From the NCBI RefSeq assembly GCF_040105385.1, contig NZ_JBEDNQ010000013.1:124001-188000 (forward strand): DNA of 64,000 nt, given 5' to 3'. Below the pieces are notes generated by a model that did no database searches, was not told the origin of the DNA, and saw only the letters and a program-made list of their open reading frames with translations. A program made the translations under genes and the position numbers. Below are positions 23,974 to 32,901 of the stretch, in pieces (positions within the stretch are counted from its first letter, which is position 1; every line of letters starts with the position of its first letter). Origin of the DNA: Pseudonocardia nematodicida. Its GTDB lineage: Bacteria; Actinomycetota; Actinomycetes; Mycobacteriales; Pseudonocardiaceae.

Positions 23974-26900
23974 ATGTTCTCGCGCATCGCCATCGTCAAC
24001 CGCGGCGAACCCGCCATGCGACTGATCAACGCCGTCCGCGAGTGGAATGCGCAGAACTCCCCGGACCGGCGTCTGCGCACCATCGCCCTGCACACCGCGG
24101 TGGACCGCCGCGCGATGTACGTCCGGGAGGCCGACGAGGCCGTCCTGATCGGGCCGGACGATCCGGACCACATGGGCGCGAGCCCGTACCTGGACCACGC
24201 CGAGCTGGAGCGCGCGCTGCGTGCGACCCGGGCCGACGCGGTCTGGCCGGGCTGGGGCTTCGTGTCGGAGAAGGCGGACTTCGCCGAGCTGTGCGCGCGG
24301 CTGGGCATCACCTTCGTCGGCCCGTCGGCCGAGGTCATGCGCCGGCTCGGCGACAAGATCGCGTCCAAGCAGCTGGCCGAGTCGGTGGGGGTCCCGATGG
24401 CCCCGTGGTCGGGCGGCCCGGTGGCGGACATCGAGGCGGCCCGCAAGGCCGCCGACGGCATCGGCTACCCGCTGATGGTGAAGGCGACCGCGGGCGGCGG
24501 CGGCCGCGGCATCCGGTACGTGCCCGGCCCCGACCAGCTGGACGAGGCGTTCGAGCGGGCGGCGTCCGAGGCCTCCCGTACCGCGGGGGACGCGACGGTG
24601 TTCCTGGAGCGGGCGGTCTCCGGTGGCCGGCACGTCGAGGTCCAGGTCGTCGCGGACCACACCGGCGACGTGTGGACGCTCGGGGTGCGGGACTGCTCGG
24701 TGCAGCGCCGCAACCAGAAGGTGATCGAGGAGTCGGCCTCCACCGCGCTGGACGCCGACCAGGAGACGCTGCTGCGCGACTCCGCGGCCGAGCTGGCCCG
24801 GGCCGCAGGCTACGTCAACGCGGGCACCGTGGAGTTCCTCTACCAGCCCGAGGAGAAGCTGCTCTCCTTCCTGGAGGTCAACACCCGGCTGCAGGTCGAG
24901 CACCCGGTCACCGAGGCGTGCACCGGCGTCGACATCGTCAAGCTGCAGCTGCACGTCGCCGCCGGGGGCACCCTGGCCGAGGTCGCACCCTCGGTCCCGA
25001 CGGCGAGCGGCTGGGCGATCGAGGCCCGGCTGACCGCCGAGGACCCGGAGCGCGAGTTCGCGCCCGCCCCGGGCCGGATCGAGCACCTCGCGCTGCCGAG
25101 CGGGCCCGGTATCCGGGTGGACACCGGCGTCGCCGCCGGGGACGTGATCCCGCCCCAGTTCGACTCCATGATCGCCAAGGTGATCGCCTGGGGCCGGGAC
25201 CGCGACGAGGCCCGCGCGCGGCTGTCCCGGGCGCTGCGCCAGACCGCCACGGTGATCGACGGCGGCTCGACCAACAAGGCGTTCCTGCTCGACCTGCTCG
25301 ACCGCCCGGAGCTGCGCTCCGGCGCGCTGCAGACCACCTGGCTCGACTCGATGATGGCCGGCGGCTACATCCCGCCGCGCCGCCTCGACGTCGCCCTGCT
25401 GGCCACCGCGATCCAGTCGCACGACGGGCACGTCGCCCGCCAGCAGGAGCGGCTGGTCCGCTCGGCCGAGGCCGGCCGGCCCGAGGTCGGCTACGAGACC
25501 TGGCACCAGACCGACGTCACCGTCGCCGGGCAGTCCTATCCGCTGCGGGTGGCCCGGACCCGGGCCGGCCGCTACCGGGTCGAGCTGGACGGCGCGACGC
25601 TGGACGTCGACGTCGAGCGCAACGGCGCCTACGAGCGCCGGATCACCGTCGGTGAGCAGAGCTGGACCGTGCTGTCGGTGGCCCAGGAGTCCGACTACCT
25701 GGTCGAGGTCGACGGGGCCGTGCACCGGATCTCCGGCGGCGAGGCCGGCATCGTGCGCGCGCCCGCCCCGGCGATGGTCGTCGCGCTGCCGGTCTCCCCC
25801 GGCGACGTGGTGTCCGAGGGCGACACGGTCGCGATCGTCGAGTCGATGAAGCTGGAGACCTCGCTGCGCGCCCCGTTCGACGGGACCGTCGCCGAGCTGC
25901 TGGTCCCGGCGAACACCCAGGTCGACGGCGGCACCAAGCTGGTCCGCCTGGAGCCCTCCGCCGACGCCGGCTCCGCGGCCGCGTCCTCCCCCGCCGACCG
26001 GGCCGACCTGAGTGCCTTCACCGGCACCGGTGACTCCGGCGAGCCCGCCACGACCGCCGCGGACGCGCTGAGCGCGCTGCGCTTCCAGGTGCTCGGGTTC
26101 GACGTCGACGAGAGCCAGGCCCGCCCGCAGCTGCGCCGCCTGGCCGGGGCCCGCACGGAGCTGGCCGGCGACGACCCGTCCGTGCTGGCCGGTGAGACCG
26201 CCGTCCTGCGGATCTTCGCGGACCTGTGCGCGCTGTCGCGCAACCGCTCGGAGACCGACGACGAGACCGGCGAGACCGAGCGCAACCCGCAGGAGTACCT
26301 CTACGCCTACCTGCGCACCCGGGACGTCGAGGACGAGGGTCTGCCCGAGTCGTTCCAGGCGAAGCTGCGCCGGGCGCTGGCGCACTACGGCGTCAGCGAC
26401 ACCTCGCCCGACCCCGAGCTCGGCCCGGCGCTGTACCGGATGTTCCTCGCGCACCGGCGCGCCGCGCAGCAGGTGCCGGTCGTGCTGGCCCTGCTGAACT
26501 GGCGGCTGCAGCACCCGGAGTCGCTCTCCGGGCTGACCGCCGCCGGCCGCGAGGACTACCTGCGGACCCTCGACGAGCTCGTCGTCGCCACCCAGCTGCG
26601 GCACCCGGTCGTCGGGGACACCGCCCGCCTGCTGCGCTACCGGGCCTTCGACGCGCCGGTGGTCGCCGCCGAGCGCACCCGCGTCCTCGGTGAGGTCCGG
26701 GAGAGCCTCGACGTGCTCGCCGCCGACCCGGACACGGCCGACCGGGCGTCCCGGATCGACGCCCTGGTCGCGTCCTCGGAGCCGATCCTCGGCGCGTTCG
26801 GCGACCGGCACGACGCCGTGCTGCTGGAGGTCATGACCCGGCGCTACTACCGGGTCCGGCCGCTGGGCGAGCTGGAGCACACCGAGTTCGCGGGCCGCCC

Positions 26901-29547
26901 GCTGCTGACGGCCCGGTACGACCACCTCGGCAACGACCGGACGCTGTTCGCCTCGGTGATCGACAACAACGACCCCGAGGGTGCGCTGGCGACCGCCGAG
27001 GAGCTGCGCCGCCGGGTCGCCGAGCTCTCGGACGGCCGCACCGCGCTGGTCGACCTCTACGTCACCTCCACCAAGGCCGACGACGGCGGCGACCCCGACT
27101 CCCGCGCCGAGCGGGTCCGCGCCGCGCTGGGCCGCGTCCCGGGCGCGCTGCACCGGGTCGCGGTCGCGGTCCGGCCCAACCCGCGGACCGTGGAGTCCGA
27201 CGCGGCCGAGGGTCCGACCTGGTTCACCTTCCGGCCGGACGAGACCGGCGAGCTGGTCGAGGACCGGACCCTGCGCGGCATGCACCCGCTGGTCGCCGAC
27301 CGGCTGCGGCTGTGGCGCTTCCGCGACTTCTCGCTCAGCCGGATCCCGGCCGTCACCGACGTCCACCTGTTCCGGGCCACCGGCCGCGAGGTCACCGCCG
27401 ACGACCGGCTGATCGCCATGGCCGACGTGCGGGAACTGACCGTCATCCGGGACGACGAGACGGGGCGGGTCCGCTCCATCCCGCAGTTCGAGCGGGCGCT
27501 CGACGCCTGCATCAACTCGCTGCGCGCCGCGCGGGCCGCGGACCGGACGCTGGCCCGGATGTCCTGGAACCGGATCCAGCTCTACGTCTGGCCCGAGGTC
27601 GACATCCCGCTCACCGAGCTCGACTCCGTCGTGCGCCGGCTGGCCCCGCGCACCGCGAACCTGGGCCTGGAGCAGGTGCTGGTGGAGTTCCGGACCTCGC
27701 AGGGTGACGGGGACCCGAAGTCGATGCTGCTGCGGATGTCCCGGCCCCCGGGCGCGGGGCTGACGCTCAAGCTCGACGAGCCGCCGACCGAGCCGATGCG
27801 CGAGCTGGACGCCTACGACCAGAAGGTGCTCAAGGCCCGTCGCCGCGGCGCCGTCTACCCGTACGAGATCGTCCCGCTGCTCACCGCGCCTATCGACGCC
27901 GGCGAGGGCGTGTTCACCGAGTACGACCTCGACGACGACGGGGTGCCGCACCCGGTCGACCGCGCCCCCGGTGGCAACGCGGCCAACCTGGTGCTCGGCG
28001 TCGTCACGGTGCCGACGCAGCGCTACCCGGAGGGTATGACCCGCGTCGTCCTGCTCGGCGACCCGACCCGCGCGCTCGGCGCGATCGCCGAGCCGGAGTG
28101 CCGCCGGGTGCTCGCCGCGATCCACCTGGCCCGCGAGCTGGACGTCCCGGTCGAGTGGTTCGCCGTCTCGGCCGGCGCGAAGATCGCGATGGACTCCGGC
28201 ACCGAGAACATGGACTGGATCTCCCGGGTGCTGCGCGGGATCATCGAGTTCACCCAGGACGGCGGCGAGATGAACGTCGTCGTCACCGGCATCAACGTCG
28301 GCGCCCAGCCCTACTGGAACGCCGAGGCCACGATGCTGATGCACACCAAGGGCATCCTGGTGATGACGCCGGACTCGGCCATGGTGCTCACCGGCAAGCA
28401 GTCGCTGGACTTCTCCGGCGGCGTCTCGGCCGAGGACAACTTCGGCATCGGCGGCTACGACCGGATCATGGGCCCGAACGGCCAGGCGCAGTACTGGGCG
28501 CCGGACCTGTCCGGGTCGGTGAAGGTGCTGCTGTCGCACTACGCGCACACCTGGACGCTGCCGGGCGAGCGGTTCCCCCGGCCCGCGCCGAGCACCGACC
28601 CGGTGACCCGCGACGTCACCACCGCGCCGCACTCCGGCCCGAACTGCGAGTTCGGCACGCTCGGCGAGATCTGGGCGGCGGAGACGAACGGCGAGCGCAA
28701 GAAGCCGTTCGACATCCGCTCGGTGCTGCGCGGCGTCGCCGACGCCGACCACCCGACCTCCGAGCGGTGGGCCGACATGCACGACGCCGAGTCGGTCGTC
28801 GCGCTCGACGCGCACCTCGGCGGGCAGCCGGTCGCGATGATCGGCGTCGAGTCCCGGCCGATCCCGCGCCGCGGCCCGCGCCCGGTGGACGGGCCGTCCC
28901 AGTTCACCGCGGGCACGCTGTTCCCGCGCTCGTCGCGCAAGTGCGCGCGGGCGATCAACGCGGCGTCCGGCAACCGGCCGCTGGTCGTGCTGGCGAACCT
29001 GTCCGGGTTCGACGGCTCCCCGGAGTCGCTGCGCGGCCTGCAGCTGGAGTTCGGCGCCGAGATCGGCCGGGCGATCGTCAACTTCGACGGCCCGATCGTG
29101 TTCTGCGTCGTCTCCCGCTACCACGGCGGCGCGTTCGTGGTGTTCTCCGGAACGCTCAACGACAACATGGAGGTCGCCGCGATCACCGGCTCCTACGCCT
29201 CCGTGCTGGGTGGCGCGCCCGCCGCGGCCGTGGTGTTCGCCGGCGAGGTCAACCACCGGACCGCCGCCGACGAGCGGATCACCGGCCTGGAGTCCCGGAT
29301 CGCCGCCGCCGGCGAGGCCGGCGACGAGGCCGAGGCGTCCCGGCTGCGCGGCGAGCTCGCCACGCTCCGCCCGGACGTCCGCTCGGAGAAGCTCGGCCAG
29401 GTCGCCGACGAGTTCGACACCAAGCACTCCATCGAGCGGGCGCAGTCCGTCGGCTCGGTGCACCGGATCGTCACCCCGGAGCAGCTGCGGCCCTACCTGG
29501 CCGACGCCGTGCAGCGGGGTATGGCACGCACGCTCGACGTCCGCTAG
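23974..29547 (+). CDS. Single-chain multidomain acyl-CoA (acetyl-CoA) carboxylase
   Basis: 1,857 residues containing all parts of a biotin-dependent carboxylase, in the order of eukaryotic ACC rather than the split subunits usual in actinobacteria. Biotin carboxylase: residues 1-450, glycine-rich ATP loop KATAGGGGRG at 170-179. Biotin carrier: VESMKLE with biotinyl-Lys626. Central ACC-like region: about 660-1300. Carboxyltransferase: about 1300-1857, with SGTENMDWISRV and the PSQFTAGTLFPRSS and ANLSGFDG segments. It should carboxylate acetyl-CoA or a longer acyl-CoA to a malonyl-type extender. The start is ATG 23974 or GTG 23962: AGGAG at 23955 fits neither perfectly. FabG follows 24 bp downstream. 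Confidence 0.9.
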   Translation: MFSRIAIVNRGEPAMRLINAVREWNAQNSPDRRLRTIALHTAVDRRAMYVREADEAVLIGPDDPDHMGASPYLDHAELERALRATRADAVWPGWGFVSEKADFAELCARLGITFVGPSAEVMRRLGDKIASKQLAESVGVPMAPWSGGPVADIEAARKAADGIGYPLMVKATAGGGGRGIRYVPGPDQLDEAFERAASEASRTAGDATVFLERAVSGGRHVEVQVVADHTGDVWTLGVRDCSVQRRNQKVIEESASTALDADQETLLRDSAAELARAAGYVNAGTVEFLYQPEEKLLSFLEVNTRLQVEHPVTEACTGVDIVKLQLHVAAGGTLAEVAPSVPTASGWAIEARLTAEDPEREFAPAPGRIEHLALPSGPGIRVDTGVAAGDVIPPQFDSMIAKVIAWGRDRDEARARLSRALRQTATVIDGGSTNKAFLLDLLDRPELRSGALQTTWLDSMMAGGYIPPRRLDVALLATAIQSHDGHVARQQERLVRSAEAGRPEVGYETWHQTDVTVAGQSYPLRVARTRAGRYRVELDGATLDVDVERNGAYERRITVGEQSWTVLSVAQESDYLVEVDGAVHRISGGEAGIVRAPAPAMVVALPVSPGDVVSEGDTVAIVESMKLETSLRAPFDGTVAELLVPANTQVDGGTKLVRLEPSADAGSAAASSPADRADLSAFTGTGDSGEPATTAADALSALRFQVLGFDVDESQARPQLRRLAGARTELAGDDPSVLAGETAVLRIFADLCALSRNRSETDDETGETERNPQEYLYAYLRTRDVEDEGLPESFQAKLRRALAHYGVSDTSPDPELGPALYRMFLAHRRAAQQVPVVLALLNWRLQHPESLSGLTAAGREDYLRTLDELVVATQLRHPVVGDTARLLRYRAFDAPVVAAERTRVLGEVRESLDVLAADPDTADRASRIDALVASSEPILGAFGDRHDAVLLEVMTRRYYRVRPLGELEHTEFAGRPLLTARYDHLGNDRTLFASVIDNNDPEGALATAEELRRRVAELSDGRTALVDLYVTSTKADDGGDPDSRAERVRAALGRVPGALHRVAVAVRPNPRTVESDAAEGPTWFTFRPDETGELVEDRTLRGMHPLVADRLRLWRFRDFSLSRIPAVTDVHLFRATGREVTADDRLIAMADVRELTVIRDDETGRVRSIPQFERALDACINSLRAARAADRTLARMSWNRIQLYVWPEVDIPLTELDSVVRRLAPRTANLGLEQVLVEFRTSQGDGDPKSMLLRMSRPPGAGLTLKLDEPPTEPMRELDAYDQKVLKARRRGAVYPYEIVPLLTAPIDAGEGVFTEYDLDDDGVPHPVDRAPGGNAANLVLGVVTVPTQRYPEGMTRVVLLGDPTRALGAIAEPECRRVLAAIHLARELDVPVEWFAVSAGAKIAMDSGTENMDWISRVLRGIIEFTQDGGEMNVVVTGINVGAQPYWNAEATMLMHTKGILVMTPDSAMVLTGKQSLDFSGGVSAEDNFGIGGYDRIMGPNGQAQYWAPDLSGSVKVLLSHYAHTWTLPGERFPRPAPSTDPVTRDVTTAPHSGPNCEFGTLGEIWAAETNGERKKPFDIRSVLRGVADADHPTSERWADMHDAESVVALDAHLGGQPVAMIGVESRPIPRRGPRPVDGPSQFTAGTLFPRSSRKCARAINAASGNRPLVVLANLSGFDGSPESLRGLQLEFGAEIGRAIVNFDGPIVFCVVSRYHGGAFVVFSGTLNDNMEVAAITGSYASVLGGAPAAAVVFAGEVNHRTAADERITGLESRIAAAGEAGDEAEASRLRGELATLRPDVRSEKLGQVADEFDTKHSIERAQSVGSVHRIVTPEQLRPYLADAVQRGMARTLDVR

Positions 29548-29571
29548 AGCGAGATCACTGGAGGTTCGCCC

Positions 29572-30339
29572 ATGACCGCAATCACCGACACCAACCCCGA
29601 GCAGCGCGTCGCGATCGTGACCGGCGGTGCGCGCGGGATCGGCGCCGCGATCACCACCCTGCTCGCGCGGCAGGGGGTGCACGTCGCCGCCGGGTACTCG
29701 TCGAACTCCAAGGCCGCCGAGGACCTGGCTGCGAAGCTCGGCGCCGAGGGGGCCTCGGTGTCGGTGCACCAGGGCAACGTCGGTGAGCCGGACGACTGCA
29801 GCCGGGTCGTCAACGAGGTCCTGGAGCAGCGCGGCCGGGTCGACTACCTGGTCAACAACGCCGGGATCACCGTCGACAAGACCGTCCGGAAGCTGACCGT
29901 CGACGACTGGCACGCGGTGCTGCGGATCAACCTGTCCGGCGCGTTCTACATGACCAAGGCCGTGCTGGAGCACATGACCGGCAACGGGTTCGGCCGGATC
30001 GTCAACATCTCGTCGGTGATCGGCCAGACCGGCTCGATCGGGCAGGCCAACTACGCCTCGTCCAAGGCGGGGCTGATCGGGTTCTCGAAGTCGCTGGCCC
30101 AGGAGGTCGCGGGCAAGGGCGTGACGGTCAACTGCGTCGCCCCCGGCTTCATCGAGACCGAGATGGTCGCGGCGGTGCCGGAGAAGGCGATGGAGAAGAT
30201 CCTCGCGAAGATCCCGGTCGGGCGCCTCGGGCAGGCCGACGAGATCGCCCGCGCGGTGCAGTTCCTGGTCGACGACCGCGCCGGCTACGTCACCGGCTCG
30301 GTGATCAGCGTCAACGGCGGCCTGGACATGGGTTCCTGA
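29572..30339 (+). CDS. fabG: 3-oxoacyl-ACP/CoA reductase, SDR family
   Basis: NADPH-dependent reductase of 255 residues. It has the cofactor loop TGGARGIG near residue 14, NNAG, Ser147/148, Tyr161 and Lys165 (Y-A-S-S-K), and PGFIETEM, as in FabG and PhaB. It would reduce the beta-keto product of the upstream KAS III-like enzyme to a 3-hydroxyacyl thioester. The ATG at 29572 follows TGGAGG by 8 nt and starts 24 bp after the carboxylase stop, indicating one transcript. Whether the substrate is ACP- or CoA-bound cannot be told from sequence. Confidence 0.88.
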   Translation: MTAITDTNPEQRVAIVTGGARGIGAAITTLLARQGVHVAAGYSSNSKAAEDLAAKLGAEGASVSVHQGNVGEPDDCSRVVNEVLEQRGRVDYLVNNAGITVDKTVRKLTVDDWHAVLRINLSGAFYMTKAVLEHMTGNGFGRIVNISSVIGQTGSIGQANYASSKAGLIGFSKSLAQEVAGKGVTVNCVAPGFIETEMVAAVPEKAMEKILAKIPVGRLGQADEIARAVQFLVDDRAGYVTGSVISVNGGLDMGS

Positions 30340-30387
30340 CCCGCCCCTGCCCCTGTACCCGCCCGCGGCCACCCCACCCCGGTGCCG

Positions 30388-30434
30388 ACTCATGACGCTT
30401 AGGTCCGGTATCACCGAACCGAAGCGTCATGAGT
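30388..30434. terminator. Bidirectional terminator after fabG
   Basis: ACTCATGACGCTT (30388-30400) and its exact complement (30422-30434) form a 13-bp stem with a 21-nt loop that is itself partly self-complementary. It lies between fabG and the convergent isocitrate-lyase-family gene and contains the latter's restored stop codon. Confidence 0.75.
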
Positions 30435-31282
30435 AGGGCGTGGGGTGGGGCGGTCGGAGCAGTGCGGCCAGTTCGGCGTACGGGAGTGCCTGTTCGATCG
30501 GGGTCCAGGTGCCGCGGTCGAGGAGCTCGGCGGCCAGGTCGCGGGTCGCGGTGATCGCGGAGCGGGCGGGCGGAGCCCACCGACAGCCGGGCCACGCCGA
30601 GCGCGCGCAGGCCGTCGACGTCGGGCAGGCCGGGACCGGCCAGCACGTTGAGCGGGACGTCGAGGGCCGCCACCAGCTCGGCGATCGTGTCCGGGTCGGT
30701 GAGCCCCGGCGCGAAGACGCAGTCGGCGCCGGCGGAGTGGTAGGCGCGCAGCCGCTCGACGGTGTGGCCGAGGCGGTCCTCCGGTGCGCCGATCCCGCGC
30801 CAGTACACGTCGGTGCGGGCGTTGACGACGATCGGCACGCCCGCGGTCCCGGCGGCCTCCCGGGCGGCGCCCACCCGCTCGGCCGCCTCGGCGACGGCGA
30901 ACAGGTTCCCGGCGCCGTCGACGTCCTCGATGTTGATGCCGGCCGCGCCGGCGCCGATGACCGTCGTGACGGACTCCGCGACGTCGACGGGGCCGGCGCC
31001 GTAGCCGGACTCGAGGTCGGCGGTCACCGGCAGCGCGACGGCCGCGGCGATCCGGCGGATCTCCTCCACCATCTCGTCGAGACCCATGACCTCGCCGTCG
31101 GGGTAGCCGCGGGTCGCCGCGATGCCCGCGCTGGTGGTGCCCAGCGCCCGGCACCGCGGGTGGGCGGCGAACACCCGGGCGCTGGGCACGTCCCAGGCGT
31201 TCGGCAGGACGAGCGGGATGTCGGAGTGGTGCAGCCGCCGCAGTGTCTCGGCGCGCTCGCGGGGATCGGGACGGTCGGGCAT
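30427..31282 (-). pseudogene. Isocitrate lyase/PEP-mutase family gene with a frameshift near its 3' end
   Basis: The first about 240 codons encode a PEP-mutase/isocitrate-lyase superfamily barrel (TTSAGIAATRGYPDGE, TADLESGYG, NIEDVDGAG, NARTDVYW), a family of C-C or P-C bond lyases. After LGVARLSVGS the frame becomes Arg/Pro-rich. One base less (or two more) in the GC-repetitive stretch 30560-30576 restores a natural C-terminus that ends at TGA 30427-30429, giving 284 residues, the family norm. Without correction the frame runs to 30311. It may be a real pseudogene, a phase-variable tract or a sequencing error. The KKCGH motif of true isocitrate lyase is absent. Confidence 0.75.
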
Positions 31283-31298
31283 CGGCCCACTGTCCCAC

Positions 31299-32519
31299 TC
31301 AGCTACGGGAGCAGAGGCCCTTCGACTCCAGGACCCGGGCGACGGCCGCGTCGTTCGCCTCGGGGGTGATCCGGCCGTCGGCCAGGGCCTGCTCGGCGGC
31401 GTCGAGCAACGGGCCGACCGGGGTGACGTTCGAGGAGAGCGCGATGTCCGCGCCGGCCGACAGCGCCCGCGTGGTCGCCTCCGCCAGCCCGAACCGGTCG
31501 GTGATCGCCTTCATCGCGCCGAGGTCGTCGGTCATCACGACGCCGTCGAAGCCGTACTGATCCCGCAGCAGCCGGTAGGTGGCGGCGTCGATGCTGGTCG
31601 GGTTGCCGTTCTCGGTGAGCCCGGGGACCTCCAGGTGCCCGAGCATCACGCCGACCCGGCCGTCCAGCGGTGCGCCGGGACCGATCAGGTCCGCGTAAGG
31701 GCGCAGGTCGGAGGCCTGCAGCTCGGCCAGCGGCGGGGTGCTCACCGACCCCTCGTGCGAGTCGCCGGAACTGTTGCCGTGTCCGGGGAAGTGCTTGAGG
31801 ACGCCGTACACCCCGCCGGCCTCCTGGCCCTCGGCCCACGCCCGGGCGTAGCGGGTGACGGTGTCCGGGTCGTCGGAGAACGCGCGGTCGCCGATCACCG
31901 AGTTCGCGGGCTGGGCGGACACGTCCACCGACGGGGCGAGGTTCCAGGTGACGCCGCGGGCCCGCAGCTGCTCGGCACGTTGCGTCGCGATCGCGGTGAC
32001 CTGTTCGGGCGTGGACTCCGCGGCCATCCGCCGGGCGCTGGGGATGTCGCCGTCGAGCTCGTCGATCCGCTGGACGCGGCCGCCCTCCTCGTCGACCGCG
32101 ACGGCGAGCGGGGTGTCCGAGGCGTCCTGCAGCGCCTGCATGGTGCCGTCGGTCAGCAGGGCGGTGGCGTTGCCGCCGAGGAACACCCCGCCGACCTTCG
32201 AGTCCCGCACGATCGTCGCGGCGCCGGCCGGGTCCGCGGCGTCGACGCCGACCATCAGCCGCTGCGCGAGCCGGTCGCGTGTGGACAGGTCCCCGACCCG
32301 CGGGAGGCAGGTGTCGGTGGGCTCCGCGGCCGCCTCGGGGACGTCCACCGGGGCCGCCCGGGGTGCCGCGGCGCCGTCGGGGCCGGTGGCGGCCGAGGCC
32401 AGCATCGGTCCCGCGACGACGGTGCCGGCGACCAGCGCGCCGGCGACCAGCGCCGTCCCCAGGACGGCGGCGAGCGACCGGCGGCGGGTCCCGGTGACCG
32501 GGTGTACACGTCCACGCAT
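31299..32519 (-). CDS. Beta-N-acetylhexosaminidase, glycoside hydrolase family 3
   Basis: Exported NagZ/LpqI-like enzyme of 406 residues that removes terminal N-acetylglucosamine from muropeptides or chitin oligomers. It has a twin-Arg-containing signal segment (about residues 12-43, GTRRRSLAAV). The GH3 barrel has the family signature KHFPGHG with its general acid/base His, and VVMTDDLGAMKAI with the nucleophile Asp. The ATG at 32519 is chosen over one at 32537 because it gives a compact signal peptide. The lipobox typical of LpqI is missing, so it is probably secreted or membrane-tethered. It is transcribed towards the frameshifted lyase gene. Confidence 0.87.
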   Translation of the reverse strand: MRGRVHPVTGTRRRSLAAVLGTALVAGALVAGTVVAGPMLASAATGPDGAAAPRAAPVDVPEAAAEPTDTCLPRVGDLSTRDRLAQRLMVGVDAADPAGAATIVRDSKVGGVFLGGNATALLTDGTMQALQDASDTPLAVAVDEEGGRVQRIDELDGDIPSARRMAAESTPEQVTAIATQRAEQLRARGVTWNLAPSVDVSAQPANSVIGDRAFSDDPDTVTRYARAWAEGQEAGGVYGVLKHFPGHGNSSGDSHEGSVSTPPLAELQASDLRPYADLIGPGAPLDGRVGVMLGHLEVPGLTENGNPTSIDAATYRLLRDQYGFDGVVMTDDLGAMKAITDRFGLAEATTRALSAGADIALSSNVTPVGPLLDAAEQALADGRITPEANDAAVARVLESKGLCSRS

Positions 32520-32901
32520 CGCCGGACATCGTGACATCCGGCCACGACGACCGGAGCGTCCCGCCGCGCCCGGGCGGGTGTCACCCGCCGAGAAGCACCC
32601 CACGTGCGTCGGGCGGTCGGGTGCACGCTCTGCAGGCCGGCCACGCGCCTCCTCAGGGGCACACCAGCGCTGTTCGATCATGAGCCGAGGGCGCTCGGGT
32701 ACCCCTCGACGGATCCGAGGCACGGTGCGAGGCACGAGGCCGAGGCCGAGGCCGAGGCCGCGCCGCCTCGCCTCGGGCGACCGGCGGTCCCAGCTCTCGA
32801 GGGGCATGTGGGGGTAGTTCGATCATGAGGCGGCAGCTCTCACGTACCCCTCGAGCGACGCCGGCGGGCCGGTGCGTGGCGGTGTGCACAGCACAGAGGG
32901 C
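32520..32901. other. Gene-free region with a duplicated segment and a short GAGGCC array
   Basis: No convincing gene is present. The segment beginning TTCGATCATGAG and ending GTACCCCTCGA occurs twice (about 32672-32710 and 32817-32855, 145 bp apart) with a diverged middle. The second copy is flanked by TCGAGGGG (32797-32804), which pairs with its terminal CCCCTCGA to form a long-loop hairpin. Between the copies lies a short CGAGGC hexamer array (about 32733-32760). Confidence 0.5.
32671..32857. repeat. Imperfect 40-bp direct repeat
   Basis: The two units share TTCGATCATGAG at their left ends and GTACCCCTCGA at their right ends, with identical spacing but different inner bases. This looks like two paralogous regulatory modules rather than a recent duplication. 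Confidence 0.5.

Noticed and set aside
21304..30414. A 3,036-codon open frame on the minus strand across the KAS III-carboxylase cassette
   Set aside because: It mirrors the real plus-strand genes; the product is Arg/Gly/Val/Asp-rich without domains. Long antisense frames are expected at this GC content.
30427..31282. True isocitrate lyase (aceA)
   Set aside because: The KKCGH signature is absent and the size is that of the smaller PEP-mutase-like branch.
32730..32765. GAGGCC hexamer array as a CRISPR or coding repeat
   Set aside because: Only about four short units without spacers and no cas gene; it is a simple-sequence tract.
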